Source: JAKACA01 sp963769255 (GTDB lineage Bacteria; Actinomycetota; Acidimicrobiia; Acidimicrobiales; Bog-793). Taken from it: 64,000 nucleotides of DNA. The first letter of the stretch is position 1, and each line of letters opens with the position of its first letter. The notes below the pieces were generated by a model. The model was not told the DNA's origin and made no database searches. It was given only the letters and a program-made list of their open reading frames with translations. A program made the position numbers and the translations under genes. The stretch lies in NCBI GenBank assembly GCA_963769255.1, contig CAVYKV010000003.1, positions 1 to 64,000 on the forward strand. Reading direction: 5' to 3'. Positions 9,100-16,717 of this stretch are shown piece after piece.

Positions 9100-9333
9100 T
9101 CAGCCGGCGGCGCGGCGTTCGGCAGCTTCGGCCCGAAGCTCGCGGGTGTCACGGCCGGCCCAGGACGGGTCGCCCGAGTCACCGGAGCCGATGAAGGCCT
9201 CCAGCGGGTCGGAGGTTTCGAGGTGGGACGCGATCGTCTCGATCGCCACCTGCTCGGGGCTCACGTGTCGCGCCTCGGCCACCTCGGTCACCCGGCGTGA
9301 GAGATCCTCGGGAAGATGGACGGTCAACGACAC
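9100..9333 (-). CDS. vapB: Ribbon-helix-helix antitoxin, VapB-like
   Basis: A 77-residue protein starting at GTG 9333 with SLTVHLPEDLSRRVTEVAEA, the beta-strand and first helix of a ribbon-helix-helix DNA-binding domain, then SPEQVAIETIASHL as second helix. The C-terminal tail is charged and flexible, as expected for toxin binding. It is directly upstream of the PIN-domain toxin on the same strand. Such antitoxins usually repress their own promoter. The frame stays open to 9543; that upstream part (VYSSNAERQAAYRARLAERRG) does not look like antitoxin and is left out. Confidence 0.75.
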   Translation of the reverse strand: MSLTVHLPEDLSRRVTEVAEARHVSPEQVAIETIASHLETSDPLEAFIGSGDSGDPSWAGRDTRELRAEAAERRAAG

Positions 9334-9693
9334 GTCACAAGCGTAGATCGAGAGCAAGCCGGAACCGTTCCGGCCCGCGCCAGTTCCGAGGTCAGGCTCC
9401 GGCCGGTCACCGCCCTCACCCCTGGCGGCGTCTCTGTTGGCGTTCCGCCGCCCGGTGCCGTCGAGGCCCCTGCGTTCGGCGAGACGGGCGCGGTAGGCGG
9501 CCTGGCGCTCGGCGTTCGACGAGTACACGCGCTCTCTGCCCATCGGCGATCAGCATCCTCCTCAACAAGAACGCCCCCGGCTTTCCAAGCTCTCGCCGCC
9601 CCCGACCCTCCTCAGGCCCAAACGTCATGTTACGAAACGCTCTTTGTCGCACACCGTTGGCATCCGAGGCTGGCGGGGCCTCCAGCTGGGTGT
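9334..9693. other. Gap upstream of the VapBC pair
   Basis: No clear gene. On the minus strand an open extension of the antitoxin frame runs to 9543 and begins MGRERVYSSNAERQAAYRAR, a pattern seen in small basic actinobacterial proteins, so a separate 60-70 residue gene fused by readthrough is possible. The promoter of the TA pair should lie here. Confidence 0.3.
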
Positions 9694-10038
9694 TCAGCCG
9701 GTCACGGTGCCAGTGATCGGCTGGCCGTCGGAGACACAGATGTGGTCGCTCTGGAAGTTCTCCACGAGCGCTTCGACGATGGCGGCCCGCAGCCTCCCGG
9801 TGCTCAACGAGAGGCCGAGTGCGTCGAAGGAGACCTCGAAGCGGACGCGCGCCGGCGAGCCCTCGTCGCGGCTCACGCTTATGCCGAACGGAGGGTCGTA
9901 GCCGACCGTCGTGAGCCCGGCGATGGCTTCGTCGGAGAGGGGTCGCGTCGCGTCGGGCGGCCGACGCCGAGCATGGCCCCAGCCTTGACGCCGAGGCACT
10001 CCGTCCAAAAGTGGCAGAATTGGTTGGTGGGGAGGCAA
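9694..10038 (-). CDS. Hypothetical protein, uncertain
   Basis: An open frame of 114 residues. The C-terminal 80 residues (from LSDEAIAGLTTVGYDPPFG onward) have a plausible protein-like composition with alternating hydrophobic residues and a helix SLSTGRLRAAIVEALVENF. The N-terminal 35 residues are arginine- and proline-rich and may be out of frame; a second open frame on the same strand (9879-10163) could supply the real N-terminus after a frameshift near 9940. No family recognised and no partner genes. It would be divergent from the lipoprotein gene at 10176. Confidence 0.3.
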   Translation of the reverse strand: MPPHQPILPLLDGVPRRQGWGHARRRPPDATRPLSDEAIAGLTTVGYDPPFGISVSRDEGSPARVRFEVSFDALGLSLSTGRLRAAIVEALVENFQSDHICVSDGQPITGTVTG

Positions 10039-10175
10039 TCGGCGCGAGGGGTGACCTGGGCGGCGAGGTAAGGCGGCACGTTAACCGGCACTGGGCATTC
10101 GTCATCGGCCTCTCGCTCCTGGCGCTTGGTGTCGGGGGCTGTGGTGCGGCACCTGACAGTCACAGAGGGGGAATC

Positions 10176-11459
10176 GTGACACTCAGAAGGCCTCGTGGCA
10201 GGAGCGGCGGGGATCGAGCGCTTTCGGCGCTCGGCCTCGGAGGTTCGCTCCTCGTCGCCGCTGCCTGCTCAGGCGCTATCACCTCCGCCCATGGCGACGC
10301 GCCAACGAGCCGGGCCAAGGTCACTACGTCGTCGCAGCGCTGCGGCCGGACGCACTGCAGGGTCATCTCCACCAGCAACACCACGTACGCCTACACACCC
10401 GTGATCCTCGGCACCGTGGATGGTGGTCGCCACTGGAGGGCTCAGCGCCCGCCGGTCGGCACCAAGGAGGTCGAAGGCGTGTTCTGCACAACGCTGACCG
10501 AGTGCGAGGCCGTCGGAACCCAGGTCCTCGGCAAGCCCGGCCCTTACGAGGAGCTCGCCGACGACATCCTCTGGACCACGACAGATGGAGCGGGCTGGGC
10601 GAGCACAGACCCGGCGAAGAGCCAGGGTGAGCTTCGAGGCCTCGCCTGTTTGGATGTGACCTGTCTCGTCGTCGGCCTCAAGGGGAACCTCGGCGCTCTC
10701 CCGCCGGCCTCCGACGCCATCGCCGAGTCGCTCGAGACCGTGAAGGGGATCGTGACGCGATCGACGACGCTCCCGGGCACACGACGATCTCTGACGTCGG
10801 TGTCGTGCACGACGCTCGGCGTGTGCAACGCAGTGGGCTCGCACTACGTCGGGCCCGCCTCGACCTTCCGAGGCTCTGACTACTCGACCTCGAACGCCGG
10901 CATGAGCTGGACGTCGAACGCACTTCCGCTCCTGCCCGCCGGCAAGAACAGCCACGTCCAGGGAGTGAAATCCGTCTCCTGCTCCACCTCGAGCGACTGC
11001 GTGGCGGTGGGCGGATGGATCTCGCCTCGAGGCTTCGGCGCCTACGCCATCTCGACGACCGACGGCGGCACGAAGTGGACCTTCGACCGTTTGCCATACG
11101 GGCTTGCCGATCTCACAGACGTCTCGTGCGAGCCCGACGGCCAGTGCGTGGCGAGCGGCAACGGCGCTGTCCGCACTTCACATTCCGAGGGGACCGGCAA
11201 CGGCGTCATCATCACCGGCAGCGTCCGCGGGAAGTGGCACCTTCGCTCGGTGCCCCACGGGAACTACGAACTGGACGGCGTCACCTGTGTGGCCGAGACG
11301 TGCTTCGCCGTCGGGGTCACCTCGACCAGCACGGACAAGATCATCGAGTCTTCTGATGGAGGCGTCCGGTGGGTTGTCCAGAGCGTCCCGGCCGGGAGGA
11401 ACTTCGGGCTCGCCGCCGTAAGTTGCGTCACGAAGCTCGTGTGTGAAGCGGTCGGCTAA
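10176..11459 (+). CDS. Secreted lipoprotein with repeated SC-x(n)-C-AVG units
   Basis: A 427-residue exported protein. GTG at 10176 is preceded by GAGGGGG and gives an N-terminus with a basic start, a hydrophobic run and a possible lipobox ending VAAAC. The body holds at least five repeats of the form L-x-x-V-S/T-C, six to eight residues, C-x-A-V-G (for example VFCTTLTECEAVG, VSCTTLGVCNAVG, VSCSTSSDCVAVG, VTCVAETCFAVG), each followed by a strand and a W-containing turn such as TTDGGTKWTF. This is the layout of a disulphide-stapled beta-propeller, close to the YCF48/BNR type. Ligand unknown. Upstream in the same frame is a second lipoprotein-like signal, described under findings. Confidence 0.7.
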   Translation: MTLRRPRGRSGGDRALSALGLGGSLLVAAACSGAITSAHGDAPTSRAKVTTSSQRCGRTHCRVISTSNTTYAYTPVILGTVDGGRHWRAQRPPVGTKEVEGVFCTTLTECEAVGTQVLGKPGPYEELADDILWTTTDGAGWASTDPAKSQGELRGLACLDVTCLVVGLKGNLGALPPASDAIAESLETVKGIVTRSTTLPGTRRSLTSVSCTTLGVCNAVGSHYVGPASTFRGSDYSTSNAGMSWTSNALPLLPAGKNSHVQGVKSVSCSTSSDCVAVGGWISPRGFGAYAISTTDGGTKWTFDRLPYGLADLTDVSCEPDGQCVASGNGAVRTSHSEGTGNGVIITGSVRGKWHLRSVPHGNYELDGVTCVAETCFAVGVTSTSTDKIIESSDGGVRWVVQSVPAGRNFGLAAVSCVTKLVCEAVG

Positions 11460-11530
11460 ACAGCCAAACGTCGGCTCGCCCAGGCACCGCTCTGCGGACG
11501 CCGCTCAGCCCAGCTCCCTTCGGGCAACAA

Positions 11531-12418
11531 TCATGAGACGAGATGTCGCTGGTAACGCCCGATGAGCTCGAGAAGCTTGACGACGTCGCTCGCCGCGTGA
11601 TGCCGGATCGTCCAGTCGAGTCGGCGCAACGCCATGTGCGCGACGTAGGCCTCGAGAGTGTCCATCGGACGAAGGGCCGCAGCCCTCTCCCACACTCGCT
11701 CCTCGACGCCCTCGACAGCGTGCGCGTAAGTGAACCCGAAGCAGAACGTGACCAAGTCGAAGACACGGTCGCCAGATGTCGATCCTTCCCAGTCCACGAC
11801 GGCGGACATATGATCGCCCACGCGGAGCAGGTTGCGGTGGTGGAAGTCGAAGTGAACGACGTCGCCGCCGCCAAGGTGCCGTGAGTCGGCCCCGACGCTC
11901 TCCACCCAGCTCAGTACCGTGCGGGTTTCGGCCGAGTAGCGACGGAGCGGTTCGTGCAGGCAGTAGCCGTTGGCACCTTCCGTGAGGGTACGGGCGATGG
12001 ACTCGGTCCAGCTCTCGGCCTCTTCCTTCGCACCCGCTTGTAGGTCGTTCAAACAGAGCACGTCGTCCACAAGGACGTGGTCGACGTCGTCCCGCCAGCC
12101 ACCAGGCATCGCATCCTGGAACACGACGACCCCACCGTCGAAGTCCACCGGCTCGTAGTACCGAGGAGCCGGGTACCCCTTTTGCCTCAGCCGACCCACC
12201 CGCTCGCAGAGCGTCACCATCTCCGCGAAGGCTTCCCCGTGCTCGAACCACTTGAAGACGAAGCGTTGGCCGTCGGCGGAGTGCGCGAAGTAGGCACCGA
12301 CCTCCCCGCCCGAACAAGGTCCGTCCAGCGTGAAGGAACGCCCACGGGCGACGCGAACGGCTTCGAGGACGGCGTCAGCAGTCATGGGGGCCGGTCCATG
12401 GGTGGTCAGGACCCGCAT
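11531..12418 (-). CDS. Phosphotransferase of the aminoglycoside phosphotransferase (APH) fold
   Basis: About 295 residues with the APH/choline-kinase core. VVHFDFHHRNLL is the catalytic HxDxxxxN motif and AVVDWEGSTSGDRVFDLV supplies the metal-binding Asp; FVFKWF near residue 60 carries the ATP-site Lys. ATG at 12418 follows GGGATGGG; earlier Met codons exist up to 12457. The family phosphorylates hydroxyl groups of antibiotics, sugars or amino alcohols; nothing here shows the acceptor, so resistance should not be assumed. It stands alone, facing the sigma-factor remnant at 12535. Confidence 0.75.
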   Translation of the reverse strand: MRVLTTHGPAPMTADAVLEAVRVARGRSFTLDGPCSGGEVGAYFAHSADGQRFVFKWFEHGEAFAEMVTLCERVGRLRQKGYPAPRYYEPVDFDGGVVVFQDAMPGGWRDDVDHVLVDDVLCLNDLQAGAKEEAESWTESIARTLTEGANGYCLHEPLRRYSAETRTVLSWVESVGADSRHLGGGDVVHFDFHHRNLLRVGDHMSAVVDWEGSTSGDRVFDLVTFCFGFTYAHAVEGVEERVWERAAALRPMDTLEAYVAHMALRRLDWTIRHHAASDVVKLLELIGRYQRHLVS

Positions 12419-12534
12419 GTTACCCATCCCGTTGCACGCTGCCCTCCCAAGCGTCACGACCGGAACACTCGTCGTAGCGATGCCGGCCTGTCACACTTTC
12501 GACGCACTTGGCGCCCTAATGGGTAGAGGTGTGG

Positions 12535-12765
12535 ATGACCGAGACATCGAGCGCAGCCGAGGTCGACAGCTTCGAGCTCTTCTTCCGCACAGCCGAGCCC
12601 AGGCTGCGGCAGGCGCTCGTTTCGCGATTGGGCGTCCAAGCCGGCCGTGACGCGACCCTCGATGCGCTCGCGTACGTCTGGGAGCGCTGGAAACGGCTGA
12701 GCTCGACGCAGAATCCGACGGGATACGTCTACCGGGTCGGGCTTCGGTCGGGGTCTCGTCGGCGC
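12535..12765 (+). pseudogene. ECF-type sigma factor, N-terminal remnant
   Basis: ATG 12535 opens about 76 residues that read like region 2 of an ECF sigma factor: SFELFFRTAEPRLRQALVSRLG, then ATLDALAYVWERW and NPTGYVYRVG. After GLRSGSRR the similarity stops and a different protein family begins in the same frame (see next entry). Region 4, needed for promoter recognition, is missing, so this cannot act as a full sigma factor. The join is probably a deletion or insertion scar. Confidence 0.55.
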
Positions 12766-13109
12766 ACCCTCGAGGACATCACCCTCAGCGACGGCGCCGT
12801 CGTGGTCGCCCTCGGACGCGATCCGGTCCCTCTCCCTAAGCGGGCAGCTGAGATCGTCACCCGCTACCTCGAGCGCGGTGCCGGGCAGGGTCGCCCTTCG
12901 TGTTCCCGGGCAGACGGGCGGGCGCCCACGTAACCGCCTTCCAGCTCACCAAACGCCTCAACGTGTTCGGCATCACGAAGTTCGAGCGCCAGGGTGCCCT
13001 CACCCACCTCGTGAACGAGGCACCGGCCTCCGTCGTCGCGAAGGCCACCGGCTACTTGAGGGCCCCGGAGACGATCCGCAGCCAAGTTGGTACCTCTCGA
13101 CGCCGGTAG
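12766..13109 (+). pseudogene. Site-specific integrase (tyrosine recombinase-like), C-terminal remnant
   Basis: From about 12766 the frame of the sigma remnant continues as TLEDITLSDGAVVVALGRDP and PLPKRAAEIVTRYL, a pattern found in the catalytic half of actinobacterial phage-type integrases. The continuation, FVFPGRRAGAHVTAFQLTKR and GALTHLVNEAPASVVAKATG, is in another frame from about 12897, so a frameshift is present. The N-terminal DNA-binding half is absent and the end of the catalytic domain is eroded. It marks an old mobile-element junction just before the direct repeat at 13144. Confidence 0.5.
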
Positions 13110-13143
13110 GCTCCTAGTCATGTCCGTGTCCCACCGCACCGCC

Positions 13144-13162
13144 AGTCGGTGATTCTGGCCGG
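13144..13162. repeat. Direct repeat, copy 1 (AGTCGGTGATTCTGGCCGG)
   Basis: A 19-base sequence that recurs exactly at 14384-14402. Both copies are preceded by GCACCG plus two or three bases. The first copy lies 35 bases after the integrase remnant. Confidence 0.7.
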
Positions 13163-13391
13163 GGTCGCCGGGCTGGTCGCATGGTTGGTGCATCGGGCAC
13201 ACCCTCGAGGCGAGACAGCCAATGCTGGGGCGATCGACACGCTTAGGGCGAGAGCCGAGAGGGTGGCAGGCGACCCGACGCACAGAGCGTGGCGGGCAGG
13301 GGTCCGCCGGGAGATCGACCGAGGAATCCCGGAGGAGGAGCGACTGTCGAGGGCGGACCTGCGGCGGGACGCTGTTCGCTCCGCGTCCTGA
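13149..13391 (+). CDS. Small hypothetical protein, uncertain
   Basis: An 80-residue frame opening with GTG inside the direct repeat. It has a short hydrophobic N-terminus (ILAGVAGLVAWLV) and a charged helical remainder (THRAWRAGVRREIDRG, EEERLSRADLRRD). The charged part could be an antitoxin-like helix and the frame ends seven bases before the next small gene, so a pair is possible. No family recognised. Confidence 0.3.
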   Translation: MILAGVAGLVAWLVHRAHPRGETANAGAIDTLRARAERVAGDPTHRAWRAGVRREIDRGIPEEERLSRADLRRDAVRSAS

Positions 13392-13397
13392 CAGCCG

Positions 13398-13628
13398 GTG
13401 ACGTATCCGACGCGGTGGTACTTCGCGTCGTCACACCTGGATCGCGTAGTCGCGCGCTGGCGCGCGCACGACCCGACCGACCCACAGGTTGAGGCGTTCT
13501 ACGAGTGGTGCGCTGACATGGTGGAGACCGGTCCCCGTGATGTCGACTCGCTCCCAGTTCCGGGCGACGAGGACGCTTTCCTGTCGTGGGTGCCCGCCGT
13601 CGGCGGTGTGGACGTGCACCCCTATTGA
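13398..13628 (+). CDS. Small hypothetical protein, perhaps frameshifted at its C-terminus
   Basis: GTG 13398 opens a 76-residue product with a convincing composition: YFASSHLDRVVARW, then PQVEAFYEWCADMVETGP and EDAFLSWVPAVGGV. The frame ends at 13626 just after VDVHP. Shifting by one base at that point gives LLTFRLDNDIICDVTVV followed by a stop-free run, which would complete a last beta-strand in the manner of small RelE-like toxins. So the gene may be about 95 residues with a one-base error or mutation at 13619-13625. It precedes the HigBA-like pair by about 30 bases. Function not assigned. Confidence 0.4.
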   Translation: MTYPTRWYFASSHLDRVVARWRAHDPTDPQVEAFYEWCADMVETGPRDVDSLPVPGDEDAFLSWVPAVGGVDVHPY

Positions 13629-13658
13629 CTTTCCGCCTGGACAACGACATCATTTGTG

Positions 13659-14006
13659 ATGTCACCGTGGTCTGTCGAACTGGAGCCGGAGGTGGAGCAG
13701 TGGCTGGAGTCTCTTCCCGCCGGCCTGTTTGCCGCTGCCGCCGTTCGCGTCGACCACTTGGCCGAGCACGGCGCGGCGCTGCGGATGCCCCGTTCTCGAT
13801 CGTTGGGCGAGGGCCTGTTCGAGTTGCGCTTCGACCTCGGACGCCGTGCGCAACGGATCACGTTCTTCTTCCCCGGGGAGCGACGCATCGTCTTGCTGAC
13901 GACGTTCCACAAGCAACGGCAGAACGAGCGCTCCGAGGTGACACGGGCAAGGAACGCGATGAGGGCCTGCATCGAGCAGGCTCACACGGCTGAAGAGGAG
14001 GACTGA
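13659..14006 (+). CDS. higB: RelE/HigB-type toxin (phage Gp49-like)
   Basis: A 115-residue toxin of the HigB family. The sequence starts SVELEPEVEQWLESLP, has the central LGEGLFELRFDLGRRAQRIT strand region and TTFHKQRQ with the Lys/Arg cluster usually found near the active site. These enzymes cut mRNA on the ribosome. The gene precedes its antitoxin, the reverse of the classic order but normal for HigBA: the stop and the antitoxin ATG share one base (TGATG). ATG 13659 is preferred over the GTG codon immediately before it. Confidence 0.85.
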   Translation: MSPWSVELEPEVEQWLESLPAGLFAAAAVRVDHLAEHGAALRMPRSRSLGEGLFELRFDLGRRAQRITFFFPGERRIVLLTTFHKQRQNERSEVTRARNAMRACIEQAHTAEEED

Positions 14007-14311
14007 TGACTCGGGCGAGTTGGACGGAGTTGAAGGACAAGAAGCTCGGCTCCATGACCGCCGACGAGCGGGCGGAGTACGACCGTGCCTACGCCGAGGC
14101 GCAGCTTGCCGCCGAGGTTGGCGAGCGCGTCCACGCCGCCCGCGAGGCCGCCGGGCTCAGCCAGCGCGAGCTCGCCCGCCGCATGGGCACCAGCCAAGCA
14201 GCCATCGACCGGTTGGAGTCCGGCGGTGTCGGAGCCACACTTACAACCCTCCAGCGGGTCGCCACCGCCCTCGGGCTTGAGGTCAACGTTGAGCTCCGGC
14301 CGAGTGCCTGA
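14006..14311 (+). CDS. higA: XRE-family antitoxin, HigA-like
   Basis: A 101-residue DNA-binding antitoxin. Residues 38-95 are a helix-turn-helix of the XRE type: RVHAAREAAGLSQRELARRM, GTSQAAIDRLESGG, then TLTTLQRVATALGLEV. The N-terminal 35 residues (ASWTELKDKKLG, ERAEYDRAYAEA) are the usual toxin-contacting helix of this subgroup. It overlaps the toxin stop by one base and should repress the operon together with the toxin. Confidence 0.85.
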   Translation: MTRASWTELKDKKLGSMTADERAEYDRAYAEAQLAAEVGERVHAAREAAGLSQRELARRMGTSQAAIDRLESGGVGATLTTLQRVATALGLEVNVELRPSA

Positions 14312-15001
14312 AGGCGCTCGGGATCGCCGAATTCGTAACTGTCTCACCGTTACGGCCGAACAGACGCGCCTTCCGCACCGACGAGTCGGTGATTCTGGCC
14401 GGCACCCGTGCGAGCCACCAGCCCTCTCGTCGCTGCAGAGGCGGGAGAGGTCATCACAACCGGCTCGAGATACTACCGGCTCCACCGCGCCCCCCACGAT
14501 CGCGCGTCGAGCGGCGCGTTGTCGACCATGGCAGCGAACCTCCCGCCTGCTGCCAGGGACGAGCTGTTCGTCCTGCTTGACGACCTTCCCGCCGAGATCG
14601 TCGTGCCCGGTCCTCCTTACTCGTTCCCGTTATGGGAGCTCTCCGGCCGCCTAGGCGAGTCAGCCCCTGACGGCCGAAGCGGTCGCGGCGACGACGGTCG
14701 CCGACGCGGCCATTCGGGTAACGGTCGAAGCCTGCTCCTTCGGGACGCCTGCGACGATCTCGGAATCGCCCTCGACGTCATGCCACCCTCACCTGGCCCG
14801 TCGTCGAATCGTGGGGTCGCCGGCGACGGGAGCGGCACTTGCTGCCGAAGCGCTGCGGATCTCGCCGGGTGGACGAGACCGTCGGTCACGTCGAAGGGGT
14901 GAAGGCGTCCGGTCGAGGAGATCGCCAACGCCCGACCTCGGTGCCAAGGTAGAGCATCGGGTCGAAGGGCGTGAGCTGAGCAAAGCCGCGAGGATGGCCG
15001 G
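14312..15001. other. Gap with no convincing gene; contains direct repeat copy 2
   Basis: Several open frames cross this stretch, the longest on the plus strand at 14408-14902. Its middle (MAANLPPAARDELFVLLDDL, then AEIVVPGPPYSF) looks protein-like but both ends do not, so it may be a broken gene. No start with a good ribosome binding site is seen. Confidence 0.3.
14384..14402. repeat. Direct repeat, copy 2 (AGTCGGTGATTCTGGCCGG)
   Basis: Exact match to 13144-13162, in the same orientation. Together they bracket the two small genes and the HigBA pair, a segment of about 1.24 kb. Confidence 0.7.
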
Positions 15002-15499
15002 GTGCTTGTGTTGCATGGAACGAAGAAGTTCCTCGAGCGGGTCGGTCGGCCGTCGACACCGGCCGATACGCCTTCGACTACCCAGCTCGGGAGCTGGTAC
15101 GCAACTGTGCTCTTCTGGCGCCCGCAGGTGGCGCTCTTCGTCAACGTGGAGACGCTCACCTCGCTGCTCCTCCCGTTCGCGCCGGCCACTTCACTCCTTG
15201 CTCGTTTTGGCGGAGGCCTCGATCAACTGCTCGAGCACCACGGGCTGCCTCGCCCGTTCATCGACGCCGAGCTTTCACAACTCGGTCAGGTCCAGTTAGC
15301 GAAGACGAGCGACCGCAGCCTTCTCGGCAGCATGAACGAGTTCGCCTACCTCGCTGATGTCGATCGCCACTCGATCGCGGTAGTCGACCTACTGGGGCTG
15401 TCGCTTCGGCTCGCCGAAACGCCGTGCGGCCCGCTGTACCGCCGCCATGTCACGCCACACGACGAGCTCCTGGCGAGAGCCTCCTTCCGACCGAGCTGA
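15002..15499 (+). CDS. DUF6933-like protein
   Basis: A 165-residue cytosolic protein that starts with GTG: MLVLHGTKKFLERVG, followed by TTQLGSWYATVLFWRPQVAL, LLLPFAPATSLLARF, QVQLAKTSDRSLLGSMNEF and SLRLAETPCGPL. This order of motifs is that of the DUF6933 domain, which covers the full length of its members. The biochemical role is unknown; members are often found in accessory regions near TA systems. It is an isolated gene here. Confidence 0.7.
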   Translation: MLVLHGTKKFLERVGRPSTPADTPSTTQLGSWYATVLFWRPQVALFVNVETLTSLLLPFAPATSLLARFGGGLDQLLEHHGLPRPFIDAELSQLGQVQLAKTSDRSLLGSMNEFAYLADVDRHSIAVVDLLGLSLRLAETPCGPLYRRHVTPHDELLARASFRPS

Positions 15500-15581
15500 C
15501 CAGGCGACCTACTTCTGACCCGGCAGCACCGCAGTTCAACGATCACCTGGAACCGGGAAGCCCGCCGCTCGCCTCCCGAGC

Positions 15582-16163
15582 TCAGGAACCCATCGCTTTG
15601 AGCGCGTCGCTGAGGACGGTGAAGGCGACATCGAGGCGCTTCTGGCGCCGGCGGTTGCTCTCGTGATTTGCCTCAGCGGCGACGTAGCCGACCAGCTCCT
15701 CGAGATCCTCTTCGGAGGCGACGAGGACGATGCCGGTCCTCGCCGTCCGCGCCCCGAATACGAGGCGCTCGCAGTCGCTGTCGAGCACTCGCAGATCCCG
15801 CAAAGTGGCACACACTTCGTCGGTCACAGGAACCTCGATTGCCGAGAAGTCAGGTCCCCGAGAACACGGCCGCCGCAGGTCGAAGTACGAGCCTTCCCAG
15901 CCGCTGATAACACCCTCGTCGTCGCAGGCGCTGCACCTCCAGTCGATGATGGCGGGCAAATCCGGCCTGAACACGACGATGTGACCCGAGCAGGGCCGGT
16001 TGCCGGGCCGGCGCCGGCACGGGACAGCGGTCCCCCATGCTGTGCCGGCCTTCGTTGCGGTCGCCGCCTTGACGATGGAGCCGAGATGCTCGGCCATCCT
16101 CCTCGCCGGTCCGGGTGCCTCCTCCGGCATGTCGAGGAAGTGTCGAGGATCGGATACGAACAT
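15582..16163 (-). CDS. Conserved actinobacterial hypothetical protein
   Basis: A 193-residue soluble protein beginning MFVSDPRHFLDMPEEAPGPA. A central Cys-rich stretch (VPCRRRPGNRPCSGH and WRCSACDDEGVISGWEG) looks like a small zinc-binding region, followed by SYFDLRRP and a C-terminal half with SEEDLEELVGYVAAEANH. Proteins with this layout are widespread in actinobacteria, frequently next to mobile elements, but I know of no function. It is convergent with the DUF6933 gene. Confidence 0.6.
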   Translation of the reverse strand: MFVSDPRHFLDMPEEAPGPARRMAEHLGSIVKAATATKAGTAWGTAVPCRRRPGNRPCSGHIVVFRPDLPAIIDWRCSACDDEGVISGWEGSYFDLRRPCSRGPDFSAIEVPVTDEVCATLRDLRVLDSDCERLVFGARTARTGIVLVASEEDLEELVGYVAAEANHESNRRRQKRLDVAFTVLSDALKAMGS

Positions 16164-16609
16164 CGGAAGCGACAGTATCTCGCTGACCCCTCTGAGCGCT
16201 GGAGGCGGAGATCGAGCCGTAGGCCGAGAACCACTTCCCCGTTCACGTCAAGCGGTGCTACAGCACCACCTGGGGCTGCTCGAACGCCTCGCTCGCTGCG
16301 GCCCTACTTTCATCCCTACAACGTCTGCCGATGCCCGCCAAGGCGGCCAGCCACAGCCGACTCCACCGATTCGGCTCAGTGTCGTGAGCCGGCTCTAGCC
16401 GTGGAGCTACTCCCGAGACGGCCGGAACAGCCCATGCGCTACTACAACATCCCAGGTCTGACCTGGGCGCCGTTCGGCGGTCGTCGCCAGGCGGCCGTGG
16501 TCCGTACGTCGTCAGAGCGCAAGGTGCAGGCGAAGCGCCTCATCGAGTGCGGACTGGAGCCCTCGAGCGACACCCGAGACACGCCGTGACCTTCGACCCG
16601 ACCTCGCCC
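16164..16609. other. Gap before the catabolic cluster
   Basis: Only low-quality open frames cross here on either strand, with no start signals and unusual composition. It may contain remains of older accessory genes. The promoter for the cluster begins at its right edge. Confidence 0.3.
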
Positions 16610-16638
16610 TTGACAGCACCAGGCCGGCCATCTAGAAC
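16610..16638 (+). promoter_or_regulatory. Probable sigma-A-type promoter of the catabolic cluster
   Basis: A perfect -35 box TTGACA (16610-16615) is followed after 17 bases by TAGAAC (16633-16638), four of six matches to the -10 consensus. The start of transcription would be near 16645, about 70 bases before the first gene at 16718. This is the best promoter match seen in the window. Confidence 0.6.
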
Positions 16639-16639
16639 A

Positions 16640-16653
16640 TGCAGAACACTGCA
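16640..16653. promoter_or_regulatory. Inverted repeat TGCAG-AACA-CTGCA at the predicted transcription start
   Basis: Two five-base arms are separated by four bases directly after the -10 box; another TGCA follows at 16657-16660. Placement suggests a repressor site, possibly for the YhfZ-type regulator encoded at 28417. Confidence 0.45.
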
Positions 16654-16717
16654 CATTGCATAACCACACGGCACCCTCGACAAGGGGACGGTGCCAGGAG
16701 CGGCTTGGGGGGCCGGC

